A stretch of DNA of 42,921 nucleotides from an uncultured Eubacteriales bacterium (GCA_934476315.1 CAKSNQ010000012.1:1-42921); one strand, 5' to 3'; positions 7,475 to 16,001 are shown, counted from the stretch's first letter. A program made the numbers and translations. Notes: generated by a model not told the origin, from the letters alone.

Positions 7475-7536
7475 TTGTTTTATTGTTCTTCCGGGGGGAT
7501 GCAGTATCGCGATCGCCGGGGGGATGAGCGTTGGCA

Positions 7537-7561
7537 AACAGGCGGATTTCGTCTGTTTTTT
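7537..7561 (+). terminator. Riboswitch expression-platform terminator
   Basis: AACAGGCGG (7537-7545) pairs with TCGTCTGTT (7549-7557) around ATT and is followed by TTTT. It lies between the aptamer and the xpt start, so ligand binding should favour termination (an OFF switch). Confidence 0.85.
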
Positions 7562-7602
7562 GCTTTTCCGGGAATTTTTTGTGAAATTGAGGAGACGGAA
7601 AC

Positions 7603-8187
7603 ATGCGCGAATTGGAAGATAGGATCATCAGCGACGGCAAAATCCTGCCGGGCAATGTGCTCAAGGTGGGCAGCTTTCTGAATCAACAGGTAGATACGGC
7701 TCTGATCGGACGCATGGGCGCCGAGATCGCCCGTCTCTTTGCCGGGGAGGGCGTGACCAAGGTGCTGACGGTGGAGTCCTCCGGAATTCCGATCGCGTTC
7801 GCGGCGGCGACGGTGCTGGGCGTGCCCATGGTGTTCGCCAAAAAGTCCGCCTCGTCCAACATGAGCGGTAAGAGCTACGTGGCTCCGGTGACATCCTATA
7901 CACACGGGAAAACCTACAATATCGTGGTCAGCGCCGATTATCTGAAGGCGCAGGATCGCGTGCTTCTGGTCGATGATTTCCTTGCCGTCGGGCAGGCGCT
8001 CCGCGGACTGATCTCCCTTTGCCGCCAGGGTGGAGCAGAGGTCGTCGGCGCGGCGATCGCCATCGAGAAGCAATATCAGGGCGGCGGCGACGAGCTGCGT
8101 CGGGAGGGCGTACGCGTCGAATCCCTCGCGATGATCTCCGCGCTCGATGAAAAAAACGGCGTGACGTTCTGCACCCGTCCCGAATGA
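7603..8187 (+). CDS. xpt: Xanthine phosphoribosyltransferase
   Basis: A 194-residue cytosolic type I phosphoribosyltransferase that converts xanthine (and often guanine) plus PRPP to the nucleotide in purine salvage. The N-terminal ILPGNVLKVGSFLNQQVD, the VESSGIPIAFAAA segment and the KKSASSNMSGKSYVAPVTSY region are characteristic of Xpt. The PRPP loop is VLLVDDFLAVGQALRGL; family members I recall usually have DDFLANGQA, so Asn is replaced here by Val. The length equals the family norm (about 190). The ATG at 7603 has GAGGAG about 8 bases upstream. It is the first gene after the guanine riboswitch, and no terminator separates it from the transporter genes that follow. Confidence 0.95.
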   Translation: MRELEDRIISDGKILPGNVLKVGSFLNQQVDTALIGRMGAEIARLFAGEGVTKVLTVESSGIPIAFAAATVLGVPMVFAKKSASSNMSGKSYVAPVTSYTHGKTYNIVVSADYLKAQDRVLLVDDFLAVGQALRGLISLCRQGGAEVVGAAIAIEKQYQGGGDELRREGVRVESLAMISALDEKNGVTFCTRPE

Positions 8188-8263
8188 TTTCCCTTGATTT
8201 TATGGGGGCGATTCCCCTGTGAAATAAATTTCAACAAAAACGAAAAAACGAGGAGAAACAAAA

Positions 8264-9538
8264 ATGAAGAGAGTTCTTTCACTCGCGCTCGCGCTCCTGT
8301 TCGTAATCACCGGTGTTCTGATGACTGCTTGTTCCGGCAACGAGGACAAGAAGCTCGGCGAGAGCGATCCCCTTCTGGCGGAAGTCGAACTCAAGAAGGA
8401 CTTTGAGATTCCTGCTGACTTCAAGATCGGTGTGATCCTGCTCCACGACGAGGATTCCACCTACGACCTGAACTTCATCAACGCCATCAAGAGAGTGCAG
8501 AAGGCACTGGGTCTGTCCGATGAGCAGGTCATCCTCAAGAGAAATATCGAAGAGTCCAATGCTTGCTACGAGGCGGCAAAGGAGCTGGCTGAAAAGGGCT
8601 GCAAGATCGTGTTCGCCGACAGCTTCGGTCATGAGAGCTTCATGGTTGAGGCGGCGAAGAAGTTCCCCGACGTTCAGTTCTGCCACGCAACCGGCACCAC
8701 CGCGCACACCGAAAAGCTGGACAACTTCCACAACGCGTTCGCTTCCATCTATGAGGGCAGATACCTCGCGGGTATCGCCGCAGGTCTGAAGCTCAACGAG
8801 CTCAAGGAAGCGGGCAAGCTCAAGGGCGACGTTCCGATGATGGGTTACGTCGGCGCTTACACCTACGCTGAGGTTATTTCCGGTTATACCTCCTTCTATC
8901 TCGGCGCGAAGTCCGTTTGCCCCGATGTTCAGATGAAGGTTCAGTTCACCGGCGCCTGGTACGACGAGAAGGAAGAGAAGAGCGCTGCTCAGGCTCTGAT
9001 CGATGCCGGCTGCGACCTGATCTCCCAGCACGCGGACTCCATGGGTGCTCCTACGGCTTGCGAGGATGCAGGCATCCCCAACGTTTCCTACAACGGCTCC
9101 ACCTACGAGGCAGGCGAGAACACGTTCATCATCTCCTCCCGCATCGACTGGGCTCCTTACTACCTCTATATCATCAAGTCCTACTGCACCGGCGCGAAGA
9201 TCGCAACCGACTGGACGGGCACCATTGAGACCGGCTCCGTTCTTCTGACGGGTCTGAACCAGGATGTCGCCGCGAAGGGCACCAAGGAAGCCATCGACAA
9301 GGCAGTTGCCGATCTGAAGTCGGGCAAGCTCCATGTCTTTGACACCGCGAAGGCAAACTTCATCACCATCGGCGGCAAGGCCGTGACCTCCTATATGGCG
9401 GATGTGGACACCGATAAGGACTACACGAAGGACACCGAGGCTGTAAAGGACGGCTACTTCCACGAGTCCGAGTTCCGCTCCGCGCCGTACTTCGACGCGC
9501 GCATCGACGGTATTACGCTGGTCAACGAAAAGTATTAA
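8264..9538 (+). CDS. BMP-family nucleoside ABC transporter lipoprotein
   Basis: A 424-residue extracytoplasmic substrate-binding lipoprotein of the BmpA/PnrA/Med family, which binds purine nucleosides. The signal peptide ends in the lipobox MTAC with lipidated Cys23, followed by an acidic linker. The periplasmic-binding fold contains CKIVFADSFGHESFM, YEGRYLAGIAAGLKLNE, MMGYVGAYTYAEVISGYTSF and DLISQHADSMGA. GAGGAG precedes the ATG at 8264. It lies 76 bases after xpt with only a weak GGGG/CCCC hairpin between, so riboswitch control of the whole block is plausible. Smooth, biased codon use suggests high expression. The ATPase and two permeases follow. Confidence 0.94.
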   Translation: MKRVLSLALALLFVITGVLMTACSGNEDKKLGESDPLLAEVELKKDFEIPADFKIGVILLHDEDSTYDLNFINAIKRVQKALGLSDEQVILKRNIEESNACYEAAKELAEKGCKIVFADSFGHESFMVEAAKKFPDVQFCHATGTTAHTEKLDNFHNAFASIYEGRYLAGIAAGLKLNELKEAGKLKGDVPMMGYVGAYTYAEVISGYTSFYLGAKSVCPDVQMKVQFTGAWYDEKEEKSAAQALIDAGCDLISQHADSMGAPTACEDAGIPNVSYNGSTYEAGENTFIISSRIDWAPYYLYIIKSYCTGAKIATDWTGTIETGSVLLTGLNQDVAAKGTKEAIDKAVADLKSGKLHVFDTAKANFITIGGKAVTSYMADVDTDKDYTKDTEAVKDGYFHESEFRSAPYFDARIDGITLVNEKY

Positions 9539-9555
9539 AATCAAACACGGGCAAC

Positions 9556-9583
9556 GGGGTGTCGCACTCAGATGCGTCACCCC
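9556..9583 (+). promoter_or_regulatory. Intercistronic hairpin after the binding-protein gene
   Basis: GGGGTG-T-CGCA (9556-9566) pairs with TGCG-T-CACCCC (9573-9583), leaving one T-T mismatch and a 6-base loop. No long T-run follows, so it is more likely an mRNA processing or stability element, or a partial attenuator. Two relatives occur at 41451 and 42366. Confidence 0.6.
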
Positions 9584-9627
9584 CTGTCCTGTTTTCTGAA
9601 GCAAAATACGAACGGTGGAGGAAAATC

Positions 9628-11184
9628 GTGGAGAACGCGGAAAATCGGAAAATTGCGCTGGAGCTGCGGGGGATTACCAAGCGCTTTGGCAACGTGATCG
9701 CCAACAACAACGTGGACCTGACGGTGTACCATGGTGAAATTATGGCAATTCTCGGGGAGAACGGTTGCGGAAAGACCACCCTGATGAATATGGTGGCGGG
9801 GATTTACTTCCCGGAGGTGGGACAGATCTTTGTGGACGGCGAGGAAGTGATCATCCGCTCGCCCAAGGACGCTTTTGACCATCGGATCGGCATGATCCAT
9901 CAGCATTTCAAATTGGTGGATTTGTTTTCCGCCGCCGAGAACATTGTGCTCGGCGTGGATGACGGGAGCAAATTCAATCTGAAAAATGTCAACGACCGTG
10001 TGCTCGAAATTTCCGAGCGCTACGGATTCCATATAGACCCCAAGAAAAAAGTGTACGAGATGTCGGTCTCCGAAAAGCAGACGGTGGAGATCATCAAGGT
10101 GCTCTACCGCGGCGCGGACATTCTGATTCTGGACGAGCCGACCGCGGTGCTGACCCCGCAGGAGACGGACAAGCTGTTTTCCATCCTGCGGCGGATGCGC
10201 GACGACGGCAAGTCCATCATCATCATCACGCACAAGCTGCACGAGGTGCTCTCGCTCTCCGACCGCGTGGCGGTTCTGCGCAAGGGCGAGCACGTGGCGA
10301 CCGTCGAGACGGCGCAGACCAACGAATCCGAGCTGACCGAGATGATGGTCGGCAAAAAGGTGGAATTGAACATCTATCGCAGTGAGCCGAAGGACGTCAC
10401 GCCGCGGCTGGAGGTGGAGAACCTCTGCGGCTACAACGAGGACGGCTTGCAGGTGCTCAAAAACGTGTCGTTTGTCGCCAACAGCGGCGAGATTCTCGGC
10501 ATCGCGGGCATCGCGGGAAGCGGTCAGCGCGAGCTGCTCGAGGCGATTGCCGGCTTACAGACGACGGCGGGCGGAACCATCTGCTACCACGACCCCAAGA
10601 GCGGCGAGACCGTCAATCTGCGGGACAAGACCCCCATTCAGATCCGGGAGCTGGGTGTGCGGCTTTCGTTCGTCCCGGAGGACCGCCTCGGCATGGGACT
10701 GGTCGGAAACATGAACATTGTGGACAACATGATGCTTCGCTCTTATCGCCGCGGAAAGTCGGTCTTTCTGGATCGCAGTCGCCCGAAGTCGTTGGCGGAG
10801 GACGTGATTCGGAGTCTTGAAGTCGTCACGCCGGGCGCCGGCGTTCCGGTGCGCCGCCTGTCGGGCGGTAACGTACAGAAGGTGCTGGTCGGTCGTGAGA
10901 TCGCCGCGTCACCCAAGGTGCTCATGGCAGCGTACCCTGTGCGCGGACTGGACATCAACTCGTCTTACATGATCTACAATCTGCTCAACAAGCAAAAGGA
11001 AAACGGCACGGCAGTCATCTTCGTCGGTGAGGACCTGGACGTGCTCATCGCGCTGTGCGACCGCATTATGGTCATCAACTCCGGGCGCGTTACCGGAATT
11101 TTGGACGGTCGGACGGCGAAAAAAGAGGAAATCGGATTTCTCATGACAAAAACCAACGAGGAACGGGAGGAGGCGGCACAATGA
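9628..11184 (+). CDS. Nucleoside ABC transporter ATPase, two nucleotide-binding domains
   Basis: A 518-residue cytoplasmic ATPase with two fused ABC domains, as in NupO/YufO and other CUT2-like importers. Domain 1 (about residues 5-240) has the Walker A motif GENGCGKTT and the Walker B segment ADILILDEPTAVLTPQE, with the signature altered to MSVSEKQTVEI. Domain 2 (about 255-510) has a degenerate Walker A (GIAGSGQRELLE), a clear LSGGNVQK signature and VLMAAYPVRGLD. Such asymmetry is normal in this family. The GTG start at 9628 was chosen because GGAGG (9617-9621) lies 6 bases upstream; a longer frame runs from 9559. Its stop overlaps the next start (ATGA at 11181-11184), implying translational coupling. 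Confidence 0.94.
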   Translation: MENAENRKIALELRGITKRFGNVIANNNVDLTVYHGEIMAILGENGCGKTTLMNMVAGIYFPEVGQIFVDGEEVIIRSPKDAFDHRIGMIHQHFKLVDLFSAAENIVLGVDDGSKFNLKNVNDRVLEISERYGFHIDPKKKVYEMSVSEKQTVEIIKVLYRGADILILDEPTAVLTPQETDKLFSILRRMRDDGKSIIIITHKLHEVLSLSDRVAVLRKGEHVATVETAQTNESELTEMMVGKKVELNIYRSEPKDVTPRLEVENLCGYNEDGLQVLKNVSFVANSGEILGIAGIAGSGQRELLEAIAGLQTTAGGTICYHDPKSGETVNLRDKTPIQIRELGVRLSFVPEDRLGMGLVGNMNIVDNMMLRSYRRGKSVFLDRSRPKSLAEDVIRSLEVVTPGAGVPVRRLSGGNVQKVLVGREIAASPKVLMAAYPVRGLDINSSYMIYNLLNKQKENGTAVIFVGEDLDVLIALCDRIMVINSGRVTGILDGRTAKKEEIGFLMTKTNEEREEAAQ

Positions 11185-12467
11185 AAGAGAAAAACACGAC
11201 CGCAAGAGAGCCGCTGATCCATCTGTCCAAGCGCTCGTCGATCTCGCCCTGGGGTGCCGCGGGCATCCGCGTGGCGGCGTTTTTGCTGGCGCTTCTTTGC
11301 TGTGGCTTGGTCGCGCTTCTGCTGATCGACAAGCTTAAGCAGAACCCCGGCGACATTCTGAAATTTTATCGTTGCTTTATCGACGGCTCGTTCTTCTCCT
11401 CCGCCGTTTTCTGGAAGTTTCTGAAGAACACCGCTATCCTGCTTTGCATCTCCCTTGCCGTCACCCCGGCGTTCCGCATGCGCTTTTGGAACATCGGCGC
11501 GGAGGGGCAGACGCTCATGGGTGTGCTCGCCGCCATCGGCGTCGCCTACCATTCCGGTGGCAGTCTCCCCGAATGGGCGCTGTTGATTCTCATGTTCGCG
11601 GCGGCGCTGCTGTTCGGTATGCTGTGGGCGATCATCCCCGCCGTGTTCAAGGCAATCTGGAATACCAACGAGACGCTGTTCACGCTGATGATGAACTACG
11701 TCGCAAAATTTATCGTCTCCTACTGTCTGATCAAATGGGTTCCGAGCGGCTCCAGCTCGCTGGGCAAGCTCCCGTACGGCAAGCTCCCCACCATCGGCAA
11801 TGACTATCTGCTGATTATCCTTGTGGCGCTGGTTCTCGCTGTGGGAATGTTCGTTTATCTGAAATACAGCAAGCACGGCTACGAAATCTCCGTCGTCGGC
11901 GAGAGCGAGCGGACGGCGAAATACATCGGAATCAACGTCAGACGCGTCATCATCCGCACGATGATTCTCTCCGGACTTCTCTGCGGTCTTGCCGGATACC
12001 TGATCGCCGCGGGGCTGGACCAGACCGTCACCACCGAGTCGGTCGGCGGGCAGGGCTTTACCGCGATCATGGTGTCGTGGCTCGGCAAATTCAACCCGCT
12101 CTTTATGTCCCTCACCTCGTCCGTGATCGTCTTTTTGCAGCTCGGCGCGAGTGAGATTTCCACCGTCTTTGACGTGCGTGGCGCAATGCCCGACATCATC
12201 GTCGGCATCATCCTGTTCTTCATCATCGGCTGTGAGTTTTTCATCAATTATAAAGTGCACTTCCGTCGGCGCGAGGGCAAGGCAAAGGCTCCTGTCGCGG
12301 CGACCGGAACGGCAGACACGGTGAACAAGGCAGACGCTACGAATGCGGTTGATACGACCGACATAACCGAAACGATGGACACACCCGATGCGGCTGACAC
12401 GACCGACGCGACTGACAAGACGGGCACGAAGGACACGACGGATACGGCAAAGGAGGAAACCAAATGA
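11181..12467 (+). CDS. Nucleoside ABC transporter permease 1 (NupP-like)
   Basis: A 428-residue inner permease of the BPD_transp_2 family. About ten hydrophobic segments span residues 35-360, with the conserved AFRMRFWNIGAEGQTLMGVLAAIG, split here as FWNIGAEGQ and GVLAAIG, and the EAA-like cytoplasmic stretch SGLLCGLAGYLIAAG. The final 55 or so residues are a soluble tail made almost wholly of Thr, Asp, Ala and Lys (DTTDITETMDTPDAADTTD), not typical of the family. The start overlaps the ATPase stop, and its own stop overlaps the next permease (ATGA at 12464-12467). Confidence 0.93.
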   Translation: MKEKNTTAREPLIHLSKRSSISPWGAAGIRVAAFLLALLCCGLVALLLIDKLKQNPGDILKFYRCFIDGSFFSSAVFWKFLKNTAILLCISLAVTPAFRMRFWNIGAEGQTLMGVLAAIGVAYHSGGSLPEWALLILMFAAALLFGMLWAIIPAVFKAIWNTNETLFTLMMNYVAKFIVSYCLIKWVPSGSSSLGKLPYGKLPTIGNDYLLIILVALVLAVGMFVYLKYSKHGYEISVVGESERTAKYIGINVRRVIIRTMILSGLLCGLAGYLIAAGLDQTVTTESVGGQGFTAIMVSWLGKFNPLFMSLTSSVIVFLQLGASEISTVFDVRGAMPDIIVGIILFFIIGCEFFINYKVHFRRREGKAKAPVAATGTADTVNKADATNAVDTTDITETMDTPDAADTTDATDKTGTKDTTDTAKEETK

Positions 12468-13420
12468 ATATTTTTCTGAAATTTATCATTGACTCCCTTG
12501 CTTTCGGCGCGACCTTCATCTACGGCTCGACCGGTGAGATTATCACCGAAAAGTCCGGACACCTCAATCTCGGCATCCCGGGCATCATGTGCATGGGCGG
12601 CGCCGGCGGCTGTCTGATTCTCAACATGATCGGAAAGTCCTCCCTGCCGCACGCACTGATTGTGTTGCTTGGCATCCTTTCTTCGTTCCTTTTCGCGGCG
12701 TTGATGGGACTGATTTACAGTTTTCTGACGGTGACTCTGCGCGCCAATCAGAACGTGACGGGTCTGGCGCTGACGACGTTCGGCGTGGGACTGATGAAGG
12801 TTCTCATGGCGGGTCTGGACGCCAACGTGTACCTGAACCGCCCGAAGAAGTACTTCCGGTTTCCGTTCGCGGCGCGCACGGATTCGCTTCAGTACCTCGG
12901 AGTGATGTTCTTCCTTGCAATTCTCGTCGCGATTCTCGCGTCGCTCATTCTGTACCGTACCCGCGTGGGGCTGAATCTGCGCGCGGTCGGCGAAAACCCC
13001 GCAACGGCGGACGCGGTCGGCATCAACGTCACCAAGTATAAGTACCTGGCAACCTGCATCGGTAGCGGCATCGCGGGGCTCGGCGGTCTTTACTACATCA
13101 TGGACTACATGGGCTCGCGCGAGGCATATCTGAGCATCGAAGCGTTTGGCTGGCTGTCTATCGCGCTCGTCATCTTCGCGCTGTGGAGACCGCATATGAC
13201 CATCTTCGGCTCGGCGGTTTTCGGCATCCTGTTCAGCTGTGGAAACTATCTGGTTCACGTCAAGCAACTGCACCTGACTTCAATGGCGGCGCGCCCCATT
13301 TTGCAGATGCTGCCGTACGTCGTCACCATCGTGGTGCTGATCTTCACCAGTATCCGCAACAAGCGGGAAAATCAGCCGCCGGCAGGACTCGGTGTCAATT
13401 ACTTCCGCGAGGACAGATGA
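12464..13420 (+). CDS. Nucleoside ABC transporter permease 2 (NupQ-like)
   Basis: A 318-residue BPD_transp_2 permease, the partner of the preceding gene. It begins FLKFIIDSLAFGATFIYGST and carries the family features GEIITEKSGHLNLGIPGIM, NQNVTGLALTTFGVGL and the loop RAVGENPATADAVGINV, which contacts the ATPase. Eight or so membrane segments are visible. It is the last gene of the transporter block; a terminator follows at 13447. The start is fixed by the 4-base overlap with the upstream stop, where the GGAGG within AAGGAGGAAACCAA acts as the ribosome binding site. Confidence 0.94.
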   Translation: MNIFLKFIIDSLAFGATFIYGSTGEIITEKSGHLNLGIPGIMCMGGAGGCLILNMIGKSSLPHALIVLLGILSSFLFAALMGLIYSFLTVTLRANQNVTGLALTTFGVGLMKVLMAGLDANVYLNRPKKYFRFPFAARTDSLQYLGVMFFLAILVAILASLILYRTRVGLNLRAVGENPATADAVGINVTKYKYLATCIGSGIAGLGGLYYIMDYMGSREAYLSIEAFGWLSIALVIFALWRPHMTIFGSAVFGILFSCGNYLVHVKQLHLTSMAARPILQMLPYVVTIVVLIFTSIRNKRENQPPAGLGVNYFREDR

Positions 13421-13446
13421 TTTTCGTCCGCGTTCCATCCATCAAA

Positions 13447-13490
13447 GGGCAGAAACCGGGATTCCGGCGTCTGCCCCTCTTTTTTCTCTT
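13447..13490 (+). terminator. Terminator of the xpt-nup block
   Basis: GGGCAGA (13447-13453) pairs with TCTGCCC (13470-13476) and encloses CCGG/CCGG. It is followed by CTCTTTTTTCTCTT. Confidence 0.85.
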
Positions 13491-13517
13491 GACAAACCGG
13501 GGTGGTCTTTGTATAAT
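13489..13517 (+). promoter_or_regulatory. pepT promoter
   Basis: Perfect TTGACA (13489-13494) and TATAAT (13512-13517) with 17-base spacing. The spacer begins AACCGGGGT, nearly the same as in the holB promoter at 33227. The leader downstream carries two hairpins, GCGGCGC-GGA-GCGCCGC and CCCGC-GAGA-GCGGG. Confidence 0.8.
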
Positions 13518-13597
13518 GGAGAAAAAGAAGCCGCGGCGCGGAGCGCCGCAAAATGCCGGGAAAGGAAGTCCCCGCGAGAGCGGGGGAGGGCTAAAAA

Positions 13598-14833
13598 ATG
13601 AGAGCATATCAGCGGTTGTTGCGTTACGTGGACATTCCCACACAGAGCAGTGAACAGAACGCGGGGCTGGAGACGCCCTCGACACCGGAGCAGTGGAATC
13701 TGGCAAAATTGCTCGCGGAGGAGTTGCGCACGCTAGGCGTCTCGGACGTGGTGCTGGACGACAAATGCTACGTCTACGCGAAAATTCCGGCGACGCCCGG
13801 GTGCGAGAACGCTCCCGCCATCGGTTTTATCGCCCATATGGACACGGCGCCGGACTTTTCCGGCGGTCCGGTGCACCCGCAGGTCATTGAAAATTACGAC
13901 GGTAGCGAGGTGGCGCTGGGGGAGAGCGGTCGGATTCTGCGCCCGCGGGATTTCCCGCACCTTGCACAGTGGGTCGGGCGGACGCTGATTACGACCGACG
14001 GCACGACCCTGCTCGGCGCGGACGACAAGGCGGGCGTGGCGGAGATCATGACGTTGGCGGAGCAGCTTCTGACCGGCAACGCGCCGCACGGCACCATCTG
14101 TATCGGCTTTACCCCGGACGAGGAGATCGGCATGGGAGCGGACTTTTTTGACGTCGCACGCTTTGGCGCGGAGTACGCCTACACCGCCGACGGCGACACC
14201 GAGGGCGAGATTCAGTACGAAAACTTCAACGCGTACGGCGCGGAATTTGTGGTTCACGGCGTCAATGTTCACCCCGGCAGTGCCAAGGACATGATGAAAA
14301 ACGCCGCCATGATCGCCTGCGAAATTCAGGGACTGCTTCCCGAAAAGGAAGTCCCCGCCAGAACCGAGGGCTACGAGGGCTTCTATCATTTGACGGACAT
14401 TTGCGGGAACGTGGAGAGCTGTACCCTGCGCTACATTGTGCGCGATCACGACGCGGAGCACATGGAGAACCGCACGAAATTCCTCCGGCAGGTTGCGGTG
14501 CTCATCAACGAAAAATACGGCGACGGGACGGTGGAGTTGAAGCTCCGCGAGCAGTACCGCAACATGGCGGATCAGATCAAGCCGTGCTATCATCTGATCG
14601 AGAACGCGACTGCGGCGGCGCGCGAGATCGGAATCGAGCCGATCGTCACGCCCATCCGCGGCGGAACCGACGGAGCACGCCTGTCGTATATGGGCTTGCC
14701 TTGCCCGAACATCGGAACGGGCGGGCACGCTTATCACGGACCGTATGAGCACATCAGCGTGGAGGGCATGGACGCGACGGTCGCTATGATGGCGGCGATC
14801 GTCCGGCGCTACGCCGCGGGCGCGGAAAAGTAA
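13598..14833 (+). CDS. pepT: Peptidase T (tripeptide aminopeptidase)
   Basis: A 411-residue cytosolic M20 zinc metallopeptidase that removes N-terminal residues from tripeptides. Motifs: FIAHMDTAPDFSG (first metal-binding His and catalytic Asp), LGADDKAGVAEIM (bridging Asp), FTPDEEIGMGADFFD (catalytic Glu-Glu), TADGDTEGEIQYENFNA (metal Asp) and, near the end, GTGGHAYHGPYEHISVEGM (second metal His). The length equals the family norm (about 410). A GGGGGAGGG ribosome binding site lies upstream of the ATG at 13598. It is monocistronic, with its own promoter and a strong terminator at 14950. Confidence 0.96.
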   Translation: MRAYQRLLRYVDIPTQSSEQNAGLETPSTPEQWNLAKLLAEELRTLGVSDVVLDDKCYVYAKIPATPGCENAPAIGFIAHMDTAPDFSGGPVHPQVIENYDGSEVALGESGRILRPRDFPHLAQWVGRTLITTDGTTLLGADDKAGVAEIMTLAEQLLTGNAPHGTICIGFTPDEEIGMGADFFDVARFGAEYAYTADGDTEGEIQYENFNAYGAEFVVHGVNVHPGSAKDMMKNAAMIACEIQGLLPEKEVPARTEGYEGFYHLTDICGNVESCTLRYIVRDHDAEHMENRTKFLRQVAVLINEKYGDGTVELKLREQYRNMADQIKPCYHLIENATAAAREIGIEPIVTPIRGGTDGARLSYMGLPCPNIGTGGHAYHGPYEHISVEGMDATVAMMAAIVRRYAAGAEK

Positions 14834-14949
14834 GTGCTTTTCATGATGGGGTTTGGACTTTGCAAAATCCCCCGATGCCGGGCAAGTCACTGTGCAAAGG
14901 ATGTGGGAGGACTTGCTGAAAGCGGAAAAATTTTAGTATAAAATGGAAC

Positions 14950-14992
14950 AAGGGCGGTTAAAAAACTCATTCCGAGTTTTTTAACCGCCCTT
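14950..14992. terminator. Strong terminator hairpin after pepT
   Basis: A perfect 19-bp inverted repeat, arms 14950-14968 (AAGGGCGGTTAAAAAACTC) and 14974-14992, with loop ATTCC. A further T6 tract follows at about 15003. It isolates the AT-rich island that follows. Confidence 0.85.
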
Positions 14993-15050
14993 GGCTATAC
15001 TCTTTTTTGACCTGCGCATCTTGCGACGAACCTTTTTATTGCTATGTGTA

Positions 15051-15072
15051 CAACATAATACTGATTATGTTG
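15051..15072. promoter_or_regulatory. Inverted repeat just upstream of the island's first gene
   Basis: CAACATAAT (15051-15059) and ATTATGTTG (15064-15072) flank ACTG. The repeat ends one base before the ribosome binding site AGGAGG (15074-15079). It could be an operator or an RNA hairpin that gates translation. Confidence 0.5.
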
Positions 15073-15088
15073 CAGGAGGGCAGTTATA

Positions 15089-15625
15089 ATGCATATTTGT
15101 GTGACTGTTTCAATGATCACGGATGTGGTTGCCACGGTGGCTACGGTAGCAGCTGTAGGGGTAGCGTTATGGCAAACGAAAGAAACTAACAAAAAATCGG
15201 TGTCAATTACGGCTACCGACATTTGCATGCTGAAGCAGTATAACAATGGTGAAGTTGACGATATTGCGGAAAAGGGAGTTCGAATCAGAGTTGTGAATAC
15301 CGGCAACCGCCGCATCATTATCAAGGACATCGGTGTTTATGTTAATAAAAATTTCAACCTGCAATTTTTGAATATAAGCGACGGTATATTTCCAAAAGCA
15401 ATCGACATTGAAGAGTATTTTGACTTTACAATTACATTAAGTTCATTATGTAAAGCTCTGAATAACAACTTAAAATCAATAACGAAACCTTCTTCAAAAA
15501 TACGCCTTTATATTACAGATAGCACCGGTGAAAGACATCTTTGCCGATATTACCGTTCATTTGACAAGGTAATAAAAATATCAGATACAGAAATTAGTAT
15601 TCAATCGGAAGGGGAGAAAAAATGA
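15089..15625 (+). CDS. Hypothetical protein with N-terminal membrane segment
   Basis: A 178-residue protein of unknown function. A single N-terminal hydrophobic stretch (about residues 7-28, MITDVVATVATVAAVGVALW) is followed by a soluble, beta-rich-looking domain with RIRVVNTGNRRIIIKDIGVY and IRLYITDSTGERHLCRYYRS. The pattern of a TM anchor plus a strand-rich domain is seen in many small accessory membrane proteins, so no function is offered. AGGAGG lies 9 bases before the ATG. Base composition is clearly more AT-rich than the flanks (for example TTTCAACCTGCAATTTTTGA), suggesting recent acquisition. The stop overlaps the next start (ATGA at 15622-15625). Confidence 0.7.
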   Translation: MHICVTVSMITDVVATVATVAAVGVALWQTKETNKKSVSITATDICMLKQYNNGEVDDIAEKGVRIRVVNTGNRRIIIKDIGVYVNKNFNLQFLNISDGIFPKAIDIEEYFDFTITLSSLCKALNNNLKSITKPSSKIRLYITDSTGERHLCRYYRSFDKVIKISDTEISIQSEGEKK

Positions 15626-15960
15626 ATTTGATCAGGTCGGTTTTCTATATGCTATGTGGTTCAGCTTTTGCTGTTGCATCAATTTCAGAACCGGATCTCT
15701 GCGGCGCTTTGCTTGATGAGAACAAAAATGTCTTATATTCCTCGGACGATATCAGTGACGAAAACCTGAACTTCCAGATTGTGTACAGTTTGAAAGTCGG
15801 AAAAACATATTATTTGCGAATTTCTGGTAGCACGGTTTCTACCGCTGGAAATGCCAAGGTACAAATCTCCTGGAGCGGTGACTGCACGTTGACGGGAACG
15901 TCATATTCAAAAAGGACGATGTATGTTGTCTATCTCTCTGACTACTACCTCCCGGAGTGA
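15622..15960 (+). CDS. Hypothetical small secreted protein, PPC-like segment
   Basis: A 112-residue protein with a signal-like N terminus (MNLIRSVFYMLCGSAFAVAS). The remainder resembles the bacterial pre-peptidase C-terminal (PPC) beta-sandwich in one segment, VGKTYYLRISGSTVSTAGNAK split over about residues 58-78. PPC domains occur in secreted proteins; no enzyme domain accompanies it here. It is translationally coupled to the preceding gene by a 4-base overlap, and a terminator follows at 16002. Assignment to PPC is tentative. The composition is AT-rich like its partner. Confidence 0.6.
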   Translation: MNLIRSVFYMLCGSAFAVASISEPDLCGALLDENKNVLYSSDDISDENLNFQIVYSLKVGKTYYLRISGSTVSTAGNAKVQISWSGDCTLTGTSYSKRTMYVVYLSDYYLPE

Positions 15961-16001
15961 GCTGAACCATTTCCTACCTACCCTGAAGTGACAGAGAACA
16001 T

